The notes under the pieces were generated by a model, which was not told the DNA's origin, did not search any database, and was given only the letters and a program-made list of their open reading frames with translations. The translations under genes and the position numbers were made by a program. Of a stretch of DNA of 64,000 nt, positions 1 through 10,859 are shown piece after piece (the stretch's first letter is position 1; every line of letters begins with the position of its first letter). The stretch is from positions 18,054,226 through 18,118,225 of the forward strand of contig OZ024876.1 in assembly GCA_964017185.1 (NCBI GenBank), given 5' to 3'. Origin of the DNA: Rugalucina vietnamica (Eukaryota > Mollusca > Bivalvia > Lucinida > Lucinidae).

Positions 1-1257
1 TGAATTTTGGGCTGTTTTAAAGCTTAATTGTAATCCCCGTTTGGCTGTTCCATTTTGTTTACATTTCGTAAAAGCATATTCTTTTTGTCTCATATCCTTC
101 CATAGTGATTCTAATTGGTCATTCCAGTAAGATTTGTATGTTTTATAACGCTTCCTAGATCTCTTTGAGCAATCAAATGAGGGGATAGTGGTATTCATTT
201 CCTTAATCAAAGTATCGCAAAACTGGTCATAGATGGAATCAACATTTTCCTGTGTTTCTCTACTTAATTCAATACGATTGATTAAGTCCAGGAAAGCTCT
301 TCTGATCAAATCTGAGGCTAAGAATGCTTCTGGAATTTGTTTCAGTTTATATTTACGACAGTAAAACAGAGTCTTATTGGGGACTGAATTTTGTTCTAAT
401 GACGTACCATCATTTATTTTCCCGCGATTTCGAAACTCACACCTCAATATATAATGGTCGGGCAACTTATTTCGTTCTCCGGTGTAGTCATGCAAGTTGT
501 GTTTGGTTACCAACGACGACGGTGAGATTACTTGAAAATCAGAAAAATTGTCATGAGGAACACAGAAGTAATCGACCACGGATTTTCCTTTCGTTGAAAC
601 AGATGTGAAGTTATCTTTGCTTTCATTAAACCTTCCATTTAAAACACACATCTTTGAGTCATTTAAGAACTCAATTAAATTATGCCCGTGTGAGTTGATT
701 GTTGAATCCAGGCAGCGCTCGAGAATACTATCCATATCCGAAATTGTGTCCGACATATTACCGATTTTCGCATTGAGATCACATGCGAGTACAACGGTGT
801 CGATATCTGACGTAAGATACACTTGCCCTAGAAGGTGCGAATAAAATTCTGTCGCATTTCTACCCCAGGGTGAGTTTTCGGGTGGGAGATATGTTGTAAA
901 AATAGCGATTTTATACGATGTTAACTTATTTGTAAGAGCTAAACCTAGTATGCCGTCATATAACTTATCAATAGTGGAGATATCAAATGTGTCATAAAGG
1001 GTATTCCGAACAAAGATCCCAACTCCCCCAGAGCCTTTCAGTGCATTAATGTGTATAGAAGTGCGATTATAGCCATAGAAATGATAGCCTTCAAGTTCAA
1101 TTACTTGTGTAGCTTTTAAATGGGTTTCATTAATGCAAATAACATCAGAGTCTATGTGTTGTAAAAGATTCACTTGTAAAGATTCATTTTTAGTTGTCCA
1201 TCCGCATACTTTTAAATGGGAAATAGATAGAATGTCATCATTGTGCCGGTTGTTGTA
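1..1257 (-). pseudogene. Non-LTR retrotransposon ORF2 fragment, endonuclease domain (runs off left edge)
   Basis: An open frame of about 419 codons runs on the minus strand from just after the TAG at 1258-1260 to base 1 without a stop. It reads as an exonuclease-endonuclease-phosphatase (APE-type) domain. Visible motifs, in order, are DSDVICINETHLK (E-T motif), GSGGVGIFVRN, LACDLNAKIGN (the D-x-N catalytic strand), KGKSVVDYFCV (S-x-x-D-Y) and LPDHYILRCEF (the S/P-D-H motif). A basic linker leading to the reverse transcriptase follows (SYWNDQLESLWKDMRQKEYA). In such elements this domain nicks target DNA to prime reverse transcription. No ATG lies near the start of the homology, and the frame is the same as that of ORF1 upstream. 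The RT domain, if present, lies left of the window. The clade looks like the CR1/L2/Jockey group but was not resolved. The ORF1 upstream is broken, so this copy is probably inactive. Confidence 0.9.
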
Positions 1258-2099
1258 CTAAGCATCGCCCGTTCGTGTCTCGGCTGACTGGCCGGCACCT
1301 GGTGGTCCCCGTGTTGGACTGGTTCCCGCCTGTTTCTTTACTATTCGACCGTTAGCTGTAACACGGTATTGGTTTCCGTTTGGTAGTTCTGATAGCAATG
1401 TTTTTGCGTTCAGTTATAGGAGTCGCTCAGTGTGGGTTTTACTTCCACACATATACACTTTTTTGTAAAACAGTGACTGCTTAAGTTCTTGTTTTGCCCT
1501 AAGCACTTTCACTTTCTGTTCAACGTTTTCAAATGCAATTTTTAAAACAGGAGGTGTACCCTGATTTCTCTCATTGCACCGTTTAGTGTCCATTATAACT
1601 GTATTTTTGAATACCTCATCACCTAGAGCCCGGATTAACTGTTTTGCTGCTTCTAACAGTATTTCATCCGGCCTCTGACGTAGATTCGACACAATGACAG
1701 TCACGTCACAGTTATTTACCGTATTATCAATTATTGGCATACCATCCGTCGAAAACAAGGTCATGGCTCGTTCAAGCTCATAATGCAAATTGTAGGTCAA
1801 CATCCACCTTTACGGCCTTTATTTTATCGTCAATTGTAGACAAAATGTCTCTTCTCAATCTCTCGATCTTACTATCGAAAGTTTTTTGTAAAGCTTTCCT
1901 GACCCTTTTTGACAGAAAGCAGGATTTCCATCATTTTATCGATTCTCTCATCCTGAGACTGCTTTGAAGATGGTGAAAATGACTGAAACTCACTTGTGTT
2001 AGCGTCTTGTTCCGCCATATTTGATTGTTTATGAACAGGGCTTGTCGTACCCGGAGATTGTAGCGGTCGTTTATCACGTCCTGAAGGGGTTGTCGTCAT
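1258..2099 (-). pseudogene. Non-LTR retrotransposon ORF1 (RNA-binding protein), decayed
   Basis: Reading minus from the ATG at 2099, the N-terminus is serine/threonine/glutamine-rich (MTTTPSGRDKRP...) and leads into a predicted coiled-coil (IDKMMEILLSVKKG, then IERLRRDILSTIDDKIKAVK). A domain resembling the RRM-like fold of LINE ORF1 proteins follows (CDVTVIVSNLRQRPDEILLEAAKQ... and TPPVLKIAFENVEQKVKVLRAKQELK), ending in KTLLSELPNGNQYRVTANGR and a G/P-rich tail. The frame is broken three times: a shift near 1875, a shift near 1785, and an in-frame TAA at 1414-1416, after which homologous sequence continues in the same frame to the TAG at 1258-1260. ORF1 proteins coat the element RNA and act as nucleic-acid chaperones. 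ORF2 follows immediately in the same frame. Confidence 0.8.
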
Positions 2100-2400
2100 A
2101 ACTTACACATCATCTGTTCATACAAACATCATATTTATTACATATCCTGTTTACATTGTAATCATATCACTAAAACAATGTCTAATTAAATAATTCCTCA
2201 CTCCGATCAAAGAGGATCGAAAAAACACAACCGTCCGTTGCGCATGCGCGTATCTGCATATTGATACTTTTGGTTTAAGTTTTGGGAAAAAAAAGTTTTG
2301 TTCTTTTTTGTGTGTTTTTGTTTTTTAAAAAATCAATTAAGTTGTTAATTCTATCAGAATGTACATTTTGTTATGTTCTGCCTCATTTACTTTAAATGAG
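2100..2400. other. Unassigned spacer left of a TIR element
   Basis: AT-rich sequence between the LINE 5' end and the next element. It has a poly-T/poly-A patch at 2285-2340 and a CpG-containing block around 2230-2255. I see no coding frame or recognised repeat. It may hold the 5' untranslated region of the LINE. Confidence 0.4.
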
Positions 2401-3766
2401 TACCGTATTCCGTTGACTACAACCCGCACTTTTTTGCCACAAAATTAGGAGTCAGTTTTAGGGGTGCGGTTAGTACTGCCGACAAAACTTTTTACAACTT
2501 TTTTAGCAGAAAATTTCGGCTCAAAAATGCCTTTCCGCAACAATCAGACAAGTTTACTGTCCGAGAAATAAAAAGAGAGAAAAAACAACGTGCTAATTTG
2601 ACCCCCGGTACATCGTACTCACATATGCTGTGTCCGTGCATTGGCCATAACGTTTATACCAAAATTATTCCTTTAATTTGCGGGAAAACACGTTTTTTTT
2701 CTCGCTTGAACGCCATTAGTAAACAATAAACAAATACACATGCCATGACCTCGTGATCATCCGATAATTGGATTTGATTGGCAGTTGTTATTGTCACTTG
2801 ATCAGAACGAGGTTGTTATGCTTCTTGAACACGAATTCCGATTTGTGTCACTGAACTTCCCATTGAAATAATACAGTAAAATCGGATTCAAGTTTTGATT
2901 ACATAAAATAATCTTGTAAGAGTTTGTTCTCTTGGATCAATATAAATAGAACAGAATATAACAACGCAGGATCGGACGAAAACAAACATTCAGACAGTAT
3001 AAAGGTTTCTTTCGGACAGGTAAGTTTTCTTTCAGACAATAGGTTTATCTTTCTGTCTTATGACAAGAAATGATAACAATCAAAAGATTGTGTGTGACAA
3101 CTCAAAATTCTCAACGCTCTTATATACAAGTACTTCTTCTCAATGTCACTTCTCAAACTTCTCCAATTATCACTTTGGCAAACAATTAATAGATGTCCGT
3201 CTTTAATCATAAACCGATCAAGTGGATTAACGATCGATTAAAGCACACACTGGAAAATTGGACAGTGATTAATCTTCCAATTATTGGGTCAGTTGGACAT
3301 CAAACACGCCGCTAATTTGTTGTTTACATGCGTGACCGCTTTGATCACAGTGCACAATGGAAAATTAGGACTGGTATTGTTGGAAGGAAAGGTATGTCAA
3401 ACTTGGTTTTGGATGAAATAAGACGAACTTACTTTACAGAAATGTGTATTATTTCAATTTATTTTCCAGAATAATTATTTTGCAATACCAATATTTTAGT
3501 AGTTTATTACTTTTCTGGTAGTTTACAACTGCCGCCAATAGTGATTCAACGCACGTGCGTTTTCCCGCCAAAACAACGTATACTACGATTTTTTTTTTTG
3601 TTTATTTATCATTTTGCTGCCTGTTTGACTTTCTATATATGACCGTGGAAATTTCAATTTTTCAGTGCGGGTTTTACTTCCGAACTTAGTTTTTACTCCC
3701 TATTTCACTCCATATTTTGGGTGCGGGTTGTATGAAAATGCGGGTAGTACGACACGTTATACGGTA
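2401..3766. mobile_element. Non-autonomous TIR DNA transposon, TA-flanked
   Basis: The left end reads TACCGTATTCCG...ACTACAACCCGCAC. The reverse complement of the right end reads TACCGTATAACGTG...TACAACCCGCACCC, so the element has imperfect terminal inverted repeats that carry several GTGCGGGT blocks. The outermost TA at each side fits a TA target duplication, as in the Tc1/mariner/pogo group. The interior (about 1.37 kb in all) has no transposase-like frame, so this is a non-autonomous or deleted copy. The superfamily is inferred only from the TA flank. Confidence 0.65.
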
Positions 3767-3828
3767 TGGTACCACTTGAGAATGAATTGTAAATGTTGTT
3801 AATTGAGATACAGGAAATAATATTTATA

Positions 3829-4673
3829 ATATACTAAAGGACTTTGAAAACGGATCACTATAACATCCGTTAACATTTTGCTTAAAACTGGTGAAAATTA
3901 ATCTGAAGTATAAAATACACATAATAGTGTGTATCTTACCATGATAAACATTATTTATTTATAAAGATTTGTTTGATAAATTGTTTGCTAATACCGTTTT
4001 CTTGAGACGTAACGTTTCTGTTGTTTTGTCAAAGAAAACCTTAGGACGGCTACAAAAAAGGCCTTTTGTGAAAACAAACCATCTCCAGTGATAGAGTACA
4101 ACCTTAAGCACAAGAAAAAAATAAAAATGGAGACTGTCCTTCAATGCTGTTTAAGGAGCTAGCGTTTTTCGTTTACGTCACGCGTGAAGTGGTCAAAACA
4201 CAAAAGGCATACGGTTACAGCACCAAACGTTATGGTAATTTTTACCAAAGTCTGTGCCTATTTAGTGTGTTTGAAAACTTTCTATTTTGTTTCATTTTAT
4301 GTGCAAAATTAAAGTTTTCTTCAAAAACTTAAATGTAACATAATTACCACAGTTTTAGATCAATTGAAAGACAACTATACTAACAGCATTTGCTTGGCTT
4401 TTGTTGTTTCTTTCCAGAAATCATGCTGAACCGGATGAATATTTTTTGTCCTGGTAGTTTGTTTTTGTTGAATATTTGGTAATGTTTGAAATCATACTAT
4501 ATGACGTAAATCTCTGGCGTTCAATGACGTTTCGGTTTTGGTATGAAAATTAAGCAGACTGATTGTACTTTTTTTGTTCGAAAATATTGTTGCCGAAATA
4601 TCCTGTATTCTAAAAGGAATAATCATCATTTTGACCAATTATAGTGAGGTGTTTTCAAAGTCCTTTAGTATAT
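3829..4673. mobile_element. Non-autonomous TIR element, about 845 bp
   Basis: The 22-bp sequence at 3830-3851 (TATACTAAAGGACTTTG then AAAAC) recurs exactly as its reverse complement at 4651-4672. Similarity continues inward for some bases (TCACTATAA on both sides). TA or TATA flanks are consistent with a Tc1/mariner-type MITE. The short frames inside (for example 3959-4144 and 4144-4332) have no recognisable protein features. Confidence 0.7.
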
Positions 4674-4884
4674 ATAGAGTAGAGTGATTTTACACAGTAC
4701 AATTGCTTCAAACATAAATGCTTTAAAGCCAGTGCTTTTTTTTTTAAAATTTCATTTCTATCATTACTATTACAATTAAATATCGGAGTAGAAAAAATGA
4801 ATAAAAATCAAACAAGTCAGAGATAAACTGTTCACTTGGTTTATGATGTGTTTTCTCAGTATAAGTACCATAGTGTTAATTTAG

Positions 4885-4975
4885 TTCTTTACCTACCTTT
4901 GTTTTTGGAGTGGGATTTTCTTTCTGATTGTGCCATTTCCTGATCCTGATTGCCTACTTTTACTTTTACTTATAT
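4885..4975 (+). repeat. Dispersed repeat fragment shared with 9935-10000
   Basis: The phrase TTTTTGGAGTGGGA-TTTCTTTCTGATTG...CCATTTCCTGAT...TTGCCTACT occurs here and again near 9938-10000 with few differences. Its terminal structure is not clear, so it is recorded only as a dispersed repeat. Confidence 0.5.
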
Positions 4976-5023
4976 TTCTTCACAAGGTCTTTAACCAACT
5001 TGTAGGAATTAATTGATATTAGT

Positions 5024-5269
5024 CACGGGGGTGATTCAAATGATGCTACCTGTGCTGTCGTCCGAGTACTATGTATATCATTGCATGCAAAAGCTTGCTG
5101 TCATCCGAGTATATCTACGGTCGTATCATGTCTCGGACGACAGCAAAATCACTAGTATCATACTTACGGCTGTCGACTATATACTCAGACGACAGCAGTG
5201 CTTTGCATGTGATGGTATACAAAGTACTCAGACGACAGCACAGGTAGCATCATTTGAATCGCCCCTGTG
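5024..5269. mobile_element. Palindromic MITE with 5-bp target duplication TTAGT
   Basis: A 246-bp foldback element. Its first about 68 bases (CACGGGGGTGATTCAAATGA...) pair with its last bases (reverse complement CACAGGGGCGATTCAAATGA...). The repeated core word is CTGTCGTC(C/T)GAGTA. TTAGT is duplicated exactly at 5019-5023 and 5270-5274. A CAC terminus with a 5-bp duplication is recorded for Transib/RAG-like transposons, but that assignment is only a possibility. Overlapping short frames are products of the palindrome. Confidence 0.8.
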
Positions 5270-5376
5270 TTAGTTGTTCTATTGTACAGTGAAGTTATTG
5301 TATGGATTTTAACGTCCTTCAGCATTTGATTGTTCTCAGTATACAATTGTACAAAAACTAAAAGGAAAAACAGAAA

Positions 5377-5613
5377 TGAGCCTGTGCGTGAGAAAACCAA
5401 CAATTTGGGCTTCGACCAGGTCCGACACAAACCAGGCTGTACAAGCACAGAAGATGGCTAGAGACTGGAAATTTTGGATTTAGAAAGAAGAGAAATTGTA
5501 CTAACCGTGTAGCGAAAACAAAGGCGCTGATCAGCTTCACGGTTACCGCGAAGCTGATCTGCGTCTTTGTTTTCGCATTTGCAAATTGTTGGTTTTCTCA
5601 TGCACAGGCTCAA
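5377..5613 (+). repeat. Family A MITE, copy A1
   Basis: Begins TGAGCCTGTGCGTGAGAAAACC and ends GGTTTTCTCATGCACAGGCTCA. The centre is a strong palindrome (GGCGCTGATCAGCTTC.CGGTTACCGCGAAGCTGATCTGCG) next to TTTGTTTTCGC. Many copies of this family occur in the window; this one is close to full length. Confidence 0.85.
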
Positions 5614-5799
5614 ATTATACTAGAATGTGTTAAGAGTTAGAGGATGGATTGCATGTAAGGGTTATTATTTTCTCGAAGTATAATTTGACAAGATGCCGTT
5701 CTTTAACCGGTAAGCTTTTTTACATTATAAAACCTACAATTATTGTTATATGAGCCACAGAACTTGGTAGGACAGAACTTTATTTAGTAATTAGCCTCA

Positions 5800-6092
5800 G
5801 GAAAAAATCATGCCTGAATCATCATCTGAATTTATCTGATTCCATGCTGAAAACTTTCTGAATATGTCTGAATCATCAAATCATTGCATGTCTGAAATGC
5901 ATACTGAAATTGGGAAAATGTCAGAAAGATTCAGAAATATTCAGACACCTGAATTACCGGTATGTCTGAATCTCATCTGAATCTCTCTGGAAATTGTCTG
6001 AATATTTCTGATGCTAATGTCTGAATTTGTCTGAATCTTTATATGTTGAAATTGAGAAATATTCAGATACCTGAATCTTTCTGAGACAGATA
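5800..6092. repeat. Degenerate TCTGAAT-rich repeat
   Basis: The words TCTGAAT, CTGAATC and their complement ATTCAGA recur more than fifteen times at irregular spacing, including an imperfect inverted pair (AGAAATATTCAGACACCTGAA and AGAAATATTCAGATACCTGAA). There is no coding potential; the 64-residue frame here is a by-product of the repeat. Confidence 0.6.
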
Positions 6093-6430
6093 TATTATGA
6101 TGCAACTTATACAGATGACATGATAATACCATCAAGGGTTTTTTCTGACCATGTCAGTGAAAAAACACAAGCAGAAGACCAGACCAGAGAATTTTAAAAC
6201 CCATAGTGTGTACATTCTCTTAACTCCAAAAATCCACTTTGGTCATTAGACACCCATGGTGCAAAAGGCAGTAAAACCAATTAGCAGGGATAAATTCAGT
6301 TCAGCAGCCTCTGATAAGAAATTCCAGGTAAGGAACATCTGCTCTGATCAGCATGTACAAATGGCCATACAAAATCCTCAATATAGAACCAATTTAGACC
6401 ATTGAAAATGTAATGTCGCTTAACTTTTTT
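6093..6430. other. Unassigned sequence before H1
   Basis: No repeat family or coding exon was recognised in this stretch. A short purine-rich frame around 6150-6200 has no convincing splice borders. Confidence 0.35.
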
Positions 6431-9021
6431 AGCTCACCTGAGCCGAAGGCTCACAAGGTGAGCTAATAGGATAGCCATGATCCGGCGTCCGTCCGTCGTC
6501 CGTCGTCGTCCACAATTTCAAAGATCTTCTTCTCTGAAACCGCTTGGCCAATCTAGTTGAAATTTTATGTGGAGCCTCCTTGGGTAGTGGCATTTCAAGT
6601 TTGATCGCGAAATCCAGGTCACATGACCAAGATGGCCGCCACGCCCATATATGGTAAAAACCACTCAAAAATCTTCTTCTCCAGAACCGGTGGGCCGATT
6701 TCCACGAAACTTGGTATGTAGCATCGGGGATGTCAGCCCATCATAGTTTGATAAAATGATGACCCCTGGATGACCTTGAATTATTTTACGGCAAGGTCAA
6801 ATTTGGAAACATAGGCTTTTACATGGGAAAAAGTGAAAACTATGGATTTTTGGAAAACTATTGCAGCCTGAGGCCTGAAAAGTGGTAGATGCAAACAACT
6901 TATGGAGTAGATGAAGGTATGTGATTAATATAGGTCAAGGTCATCTCTTGACCTTGGCCAGTCTTTCGTCCATACACACTTTTCAAAGATCTTCTTCTCT
7001 GAAACTGCTTGGCCAATCAAAGTGAAATTTTATGTGGAGCATCCATGGGAAGGGGATACGAAAGTTTGATCGCGAAATCCAGGTCACATGACCAAGATGG
7101 CCGCCACGCCCATATATGGTAAAAACCACTCAAAAATCTTCTTCTCCAGAACCCGTGGGCCGATTTCCACGAAACTTGGTATGTTGCATCAAGGACCTCA
7201 GCCCATCATAGTTTGATAAAATGATGACCCTTGGATGACCTTGACCTATTTTATGGCAAGGTCAAATTTGGAAACATAGGCTTTTACATAGGAAAAAGTG
7301 AAAACTATGGATTTTTTTAAAACTATTGCAGCCTGAGGCCTGAAAAGTGGTAGATGCAAACAACTTATGGAGTAGATGAAGGTATGTGACTAATATAGGT
7401 CAAGGTCATCTCTTGACCTTGGCCAGTCTGTTGTCCATACACACTTTACAAAGATCTTCTTCTCTGAAACTGCGCGGCCAATCAAAGTGAAATTTTATGT
7501 GGAGCATCCATGGGTAGGGGAGACGAAAGTCTGGTCGCGAAATCCAGGTCACATGACCAAGATGGCCGCCACGCCCATGTATGGTAAAAACCACTCAAAA
7601 ATCTTCTTTTCCAGAACCGGTGGGCCGATTTCCACGAAACTTGGTATGTAGCATCAACGACCTCAGCCCATCATAGTTTGATAAAATGATGACCCTTGGA
7701 TGACCTTGACCTATTTTATGGCGAGGTCAAATTTGGAAACATAGGCTTTTACATAGGAAAAAGTGAAAACTATGGAATTTTTTGAAAACTGTTGCAGCCT
7801 GAGGCCTGAAAAGTGGTAGATGCAAACAACTAATGGAGTAGATGAAGGTATGTGATTAATATAGGTTAAGGTCATCTCTTGACCTTGGCCAGTCTGTTGT
7901 CCATACACACTTTTCAAAGATCTTCTTCTCTGAAACTGCGCGGCCAATCAAAGTGAAATTTTATGTGGAGCATCCATGGGTAGGGGAGACGAAAGTTTGA
8001 TCGCGAAATCCAGGTCACATGACCAAGATGGCCGCCACGCCCATATATGGTTAAAACTACTCAAAAATCTTCTTCTCCAGAACTGGTGGGCCGATTTCCA
8101 CGAAACTTTGTATGTAGCATCGGGGACCTCAGCCCATCATAGTTTGATAAAATGATGACCCCTGGATGACCTTGAATTATTTTACGGCAAGGTCAAATTT
8201 GGAAACATAGGCTTTTACATAGGAAGAAGTGAAAACTATGGATTTTTTAAAAACTATTGCAGCCTGAGGCCTGAAAAGTGGTAGATGCAAACAACTAATG
8301 GAGTAGATGAAGGTATGTGATTAATATAGGTCAAGGTCATCTCTTGACCTTGGCCAGTCTGTTGTCCATACACACTTTTCAAAGATCTTCTTCTCTGAAA
8401 CTGCTTGGCAAATCAAAGTGAAATTTTATGTGGAGCATCCATGGGTAGGGGAGACGAAAGTTTGATCGCGAAATCCAGGTCACATGACCAAGATGGCCAC
8501 CACGCCCATATATGGTAAAAACCTTTCAAAAATCTTCTTCTCCAGAACCGGCAGGCCAATTTTCATGAAACTTGGTATGTAGCATTTGGGACTCCAGCCC
8601 ATCATAGTTTGTTGAAATGATGACCCTATGATGACCTTGACCTATTTTACGGCAAGGTCAATTTTGGAAACATAGGCTTTCACATGGGAAAAGGCGAAAA
8701 CAGCTGTTGCAGCCTGAGACCTGACAGTTGCTAGATGCAGACAACTAATGGAGTCAATGAAGGTAAGTAATTAATGAAGGCCAAGGTCATGACTTGACCT
8801 TGGCCCAAGGTCATTTAAATATCAAAATTAAAATTGTGGTTTTCTCAGAAATCACTGGGTTTGGAAACTATTGCAGCCTGAGACCTGAAACTTTGCAGAT
8901 GCAGACAACTTATGAAGTCAATAAAGGTGTGTGAGTATTCAAGGTCAAGGTCATTTCATTATGACTTAATACTCCAAGATCAGGCTTCAGGTGAGCGTTC
9001 TCAGGACCAATGGTCCTCTGG
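6431..9021 (+). mobile_element. Helentron-like element H1 with ~465-bp tandem core
   Basis: The 5' end is a hairpin (AGCTCACCTGAGCC-GAA-GGCTCACAAGGTGAGCT), followed by a CCGTCCGTCGTC-rich stretch. The core is about five tandem units of ~465 bp, marked by TTCAAAGATCTTCTTCTCTG near 6514, 6980, 7446, 7912 and 8377. The 3' end carries CAGGTGAGCG (complementary to the 5' GCTCACCTG), then a hairpin AGGACCAATGGTCCT and CTGG. Flanking bases are T|...|T. Subterminal inverted repeats, a 3' hairpin and T|T insertion match non-autonomous Helentron/HINE elements. The short minus-strand frames inside are not genes. Confidence 0.8.
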
Positions 9022-9236
9022 TATGATTATTTCAATTATTTTGATTAAATTGTATTTTGATGAAAAAAGAACAAAAAATTATTTTTGGGTTTGGTGGTTT
9101 CTACTGTAAAATACCTGGAATTCTAGATATCAGATTACAGTAAATCCGACCATTCCTTGCATAATTAACCAGGAGAGACAGCTCAATACTGATAAGCTGT
9201 ACATAATCACAGCAGGTATTACAGCATAAGTGGGCA

Positions 9237-9282
9237 CCGCACTTTACCCCCAAAACAGAGGAAAATGGGGGTAAAGTGCGGT
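9237..9282. repeat. Short perfect hairpin
   Basis: CCGCACTTTACCCCC at 9237 pairs with GGGGGTAAAGTGCGG ending about 9282, around a ~15-base loop. It is perhaps a solo remnant of a foldback element. The flanks 9022-9236 and 9283-9520 show nothing else recognisable. Confidence 0.6.
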
Positions 9283-9520
9283 TATTGAGATAAGAGGATG
9301 TACACAGTATGCGGGGGTTGTTCAACCAAAATTAGTATTTATCATCTTTTATGGTTTGCCTCAGAATTTTGTAGAAAATATTTCCTCAGTTTCTACAACA
9401 GATGGTAAATAGAGTTAGAAAGTGTTTATGTTATGGAATAAAGTACACTTTTAAACTCACATCCTAGGTCTTATTGTGTTAATTGTCTTGAGTGCACTTT
9501 ACCGTTCATGTACTTTACAT

Positions 9521-9798
9521 CAGGAAAACATGTCCGTGCAATATATACCCCCTTAAACCCCACTTTTATATAGAAAAACTGGGGTATGCAGGGGTATACC
9601 TATTTTTCTTATTTTTGCTCCAAAACATAGATTGTGGGTACTCGTTAGAACCGCCTCGGCGAGGCGGTTCTAACATGTACCCACAATCTAAGTTTTGAGC
9701 AAAAATAAGAAAAATATAAAAAAAATTCTACTGAAATTTTCCATTTTTTACAACTTTAAAAATCTCTGTATATTGCATGGGCAAGTTTTCGTAATGCT
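9521..9798 (+). repeat. Family B MITE, copy B1
   Basis: Starts CAGGAAAACATGTCCGTGCA and ends TTGCATGGGCAAGTTTTCGTAATG, giving imperfect inverted ends. The centre is a long palindrome (TTCTTATTTTTGCTCC...GATTGTGGGTAC...GAACCGCCTCGGCGAGGCGG and its complement). This is the best-preserved reference copy in the window. Confidence 0.85.
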
Positions 9799-9802
9799 TG
9801 AC

Positions 9803-10145
9803 ATCAGGAAAACATGACTGTGAAATATACACCTCAGTTTTATACAATGAGGTTTACAATTATTCTTATTTTTGCTCTAAAAATGAGATTTTCTTATAGT
9901 ACAAGGACTTGATTGTTAAGCAAGGCTTTCCCACCTTGGTTTTTGGAGTGGGAATTTCTTTCTGATTGCCCCATTTCCTGATCATTGCCTACTGTTACCA
10001 TTATGAGTACATCTCGTTGTTAAAACAGGCTGTGTTTTGACCAAAAATATGGAAAATGTTAAATTTTTCAGCTTAAAATTTTCAATTTTACAACAGAAAA
10101 AATCGCTGTTCATTGCAAAGGTTTGTTTTCATAATGATCATCTTG
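9803..10145 (+). repeat. Family B MITE, rearranged copy
   Basis: The left half of family B (CATCAGGAAAACATGACTGTG... to TTGCTCTAAAA) is followed by ~130 bp of other sequence, including the fragment shared with 4885-4975. A right half follows (TTTTTCAGCTTAAAATTTTC...TTGCAAAGGTTTGTTTTCATAATG). Confidence 0.6.
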
Positions 10146-10178
10146 TGAACATGGAGACCCAGTGGGGTAATATAAGAG

Positions 10179-10360
10179 CCAGTTGTTCAAAACTAACGAC
10201 GTCGTTAACGTTTTGTTAAAATTTCAAACATTAATATTACAAATACACTGTTGTTTTTTGTTGAAAAAATAACAGTGTATTTGTTACTTTAGTTGATATT
10301 TGCTTAACAAATTTATGTCTTAACGATATCGTTCAGCTAATGATGCTTTGATCAACTGGG
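10179..10360. repeat. Palindromic MITE (CCAGTTG ends)
   Basis: The ends CCAGTTGTTCAAA and TTTGATCAACTGGG are inverted. The centre pairs ACAAATACACTGTTGTT with AACAGTGTATTTGT around a T/A-rich loop. No coding frame. Confidence 0.65.
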
Positions 10361-10418
10361 TCCAGTGTTATTGTAAGAAAAGATGACAGTTTGGAGTCAC
10401 CATCAGTACAGTTCATTA

Positions 10419-10835
10419 ATAATAAAAATAAAACTGAGATCCTTTAAGAGCAGTGAGCATATTAATGAGAAGGGCGATGGGCCATACCACGGTTTCAGCT
10501 ACTTAAGCTTCGTCAGTGGCGGGCCTTTAGATTTGGCAACATGGAGCTGAAGAGAATCTCTAATTTTGCAACTTTCAACAGGGCAGTCGATATTAGACTA
10601 GCATAATCCAAATGAGGTCAAAAAAACATTAATTAAAGGTTGGTTAGAAAATGAATCTTAACCGATAATAAATTTCTGATTTCTCAGAATACCCTCGCTG
10701 ATCTCAAAGGACCGAAAGAAAAATATAATCTGCACTATGGATGATGTACGGGGAGACTTTTTACGGCCGCCACACGGCACAACACCAGCTGCAGTAATAG
10801 CAAATAAAAATAAAACTGAGATCCTTTAAGAGCAT
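10419..10835. repeat. Pair of 32-bp direct repeats before the RT fragment
   Basis: AATAAAAATAAAACTGAGATCC followed by TTTAAGAGCA occurs at about 10419-10450 and again at about 10804-10835. The ~385 bp between has no recognised identity. The second copy lies about 70 bp before the LINE RT fragment, so the pair might reflect an older insertion or a local duplication. Confidence 0.5.
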
Positions 10836-10859
10836 TAGAGATGCATATTGGAAGCATGT

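Noticed and set aside
6429-9021. Minus-strand frames of 62-79 residues within H1 (and the equivalents in H2 and H3)
   Set aside because: The same peptide recurs in every core unit across several elements with shifting stops; it is repeat sequence read by chance.
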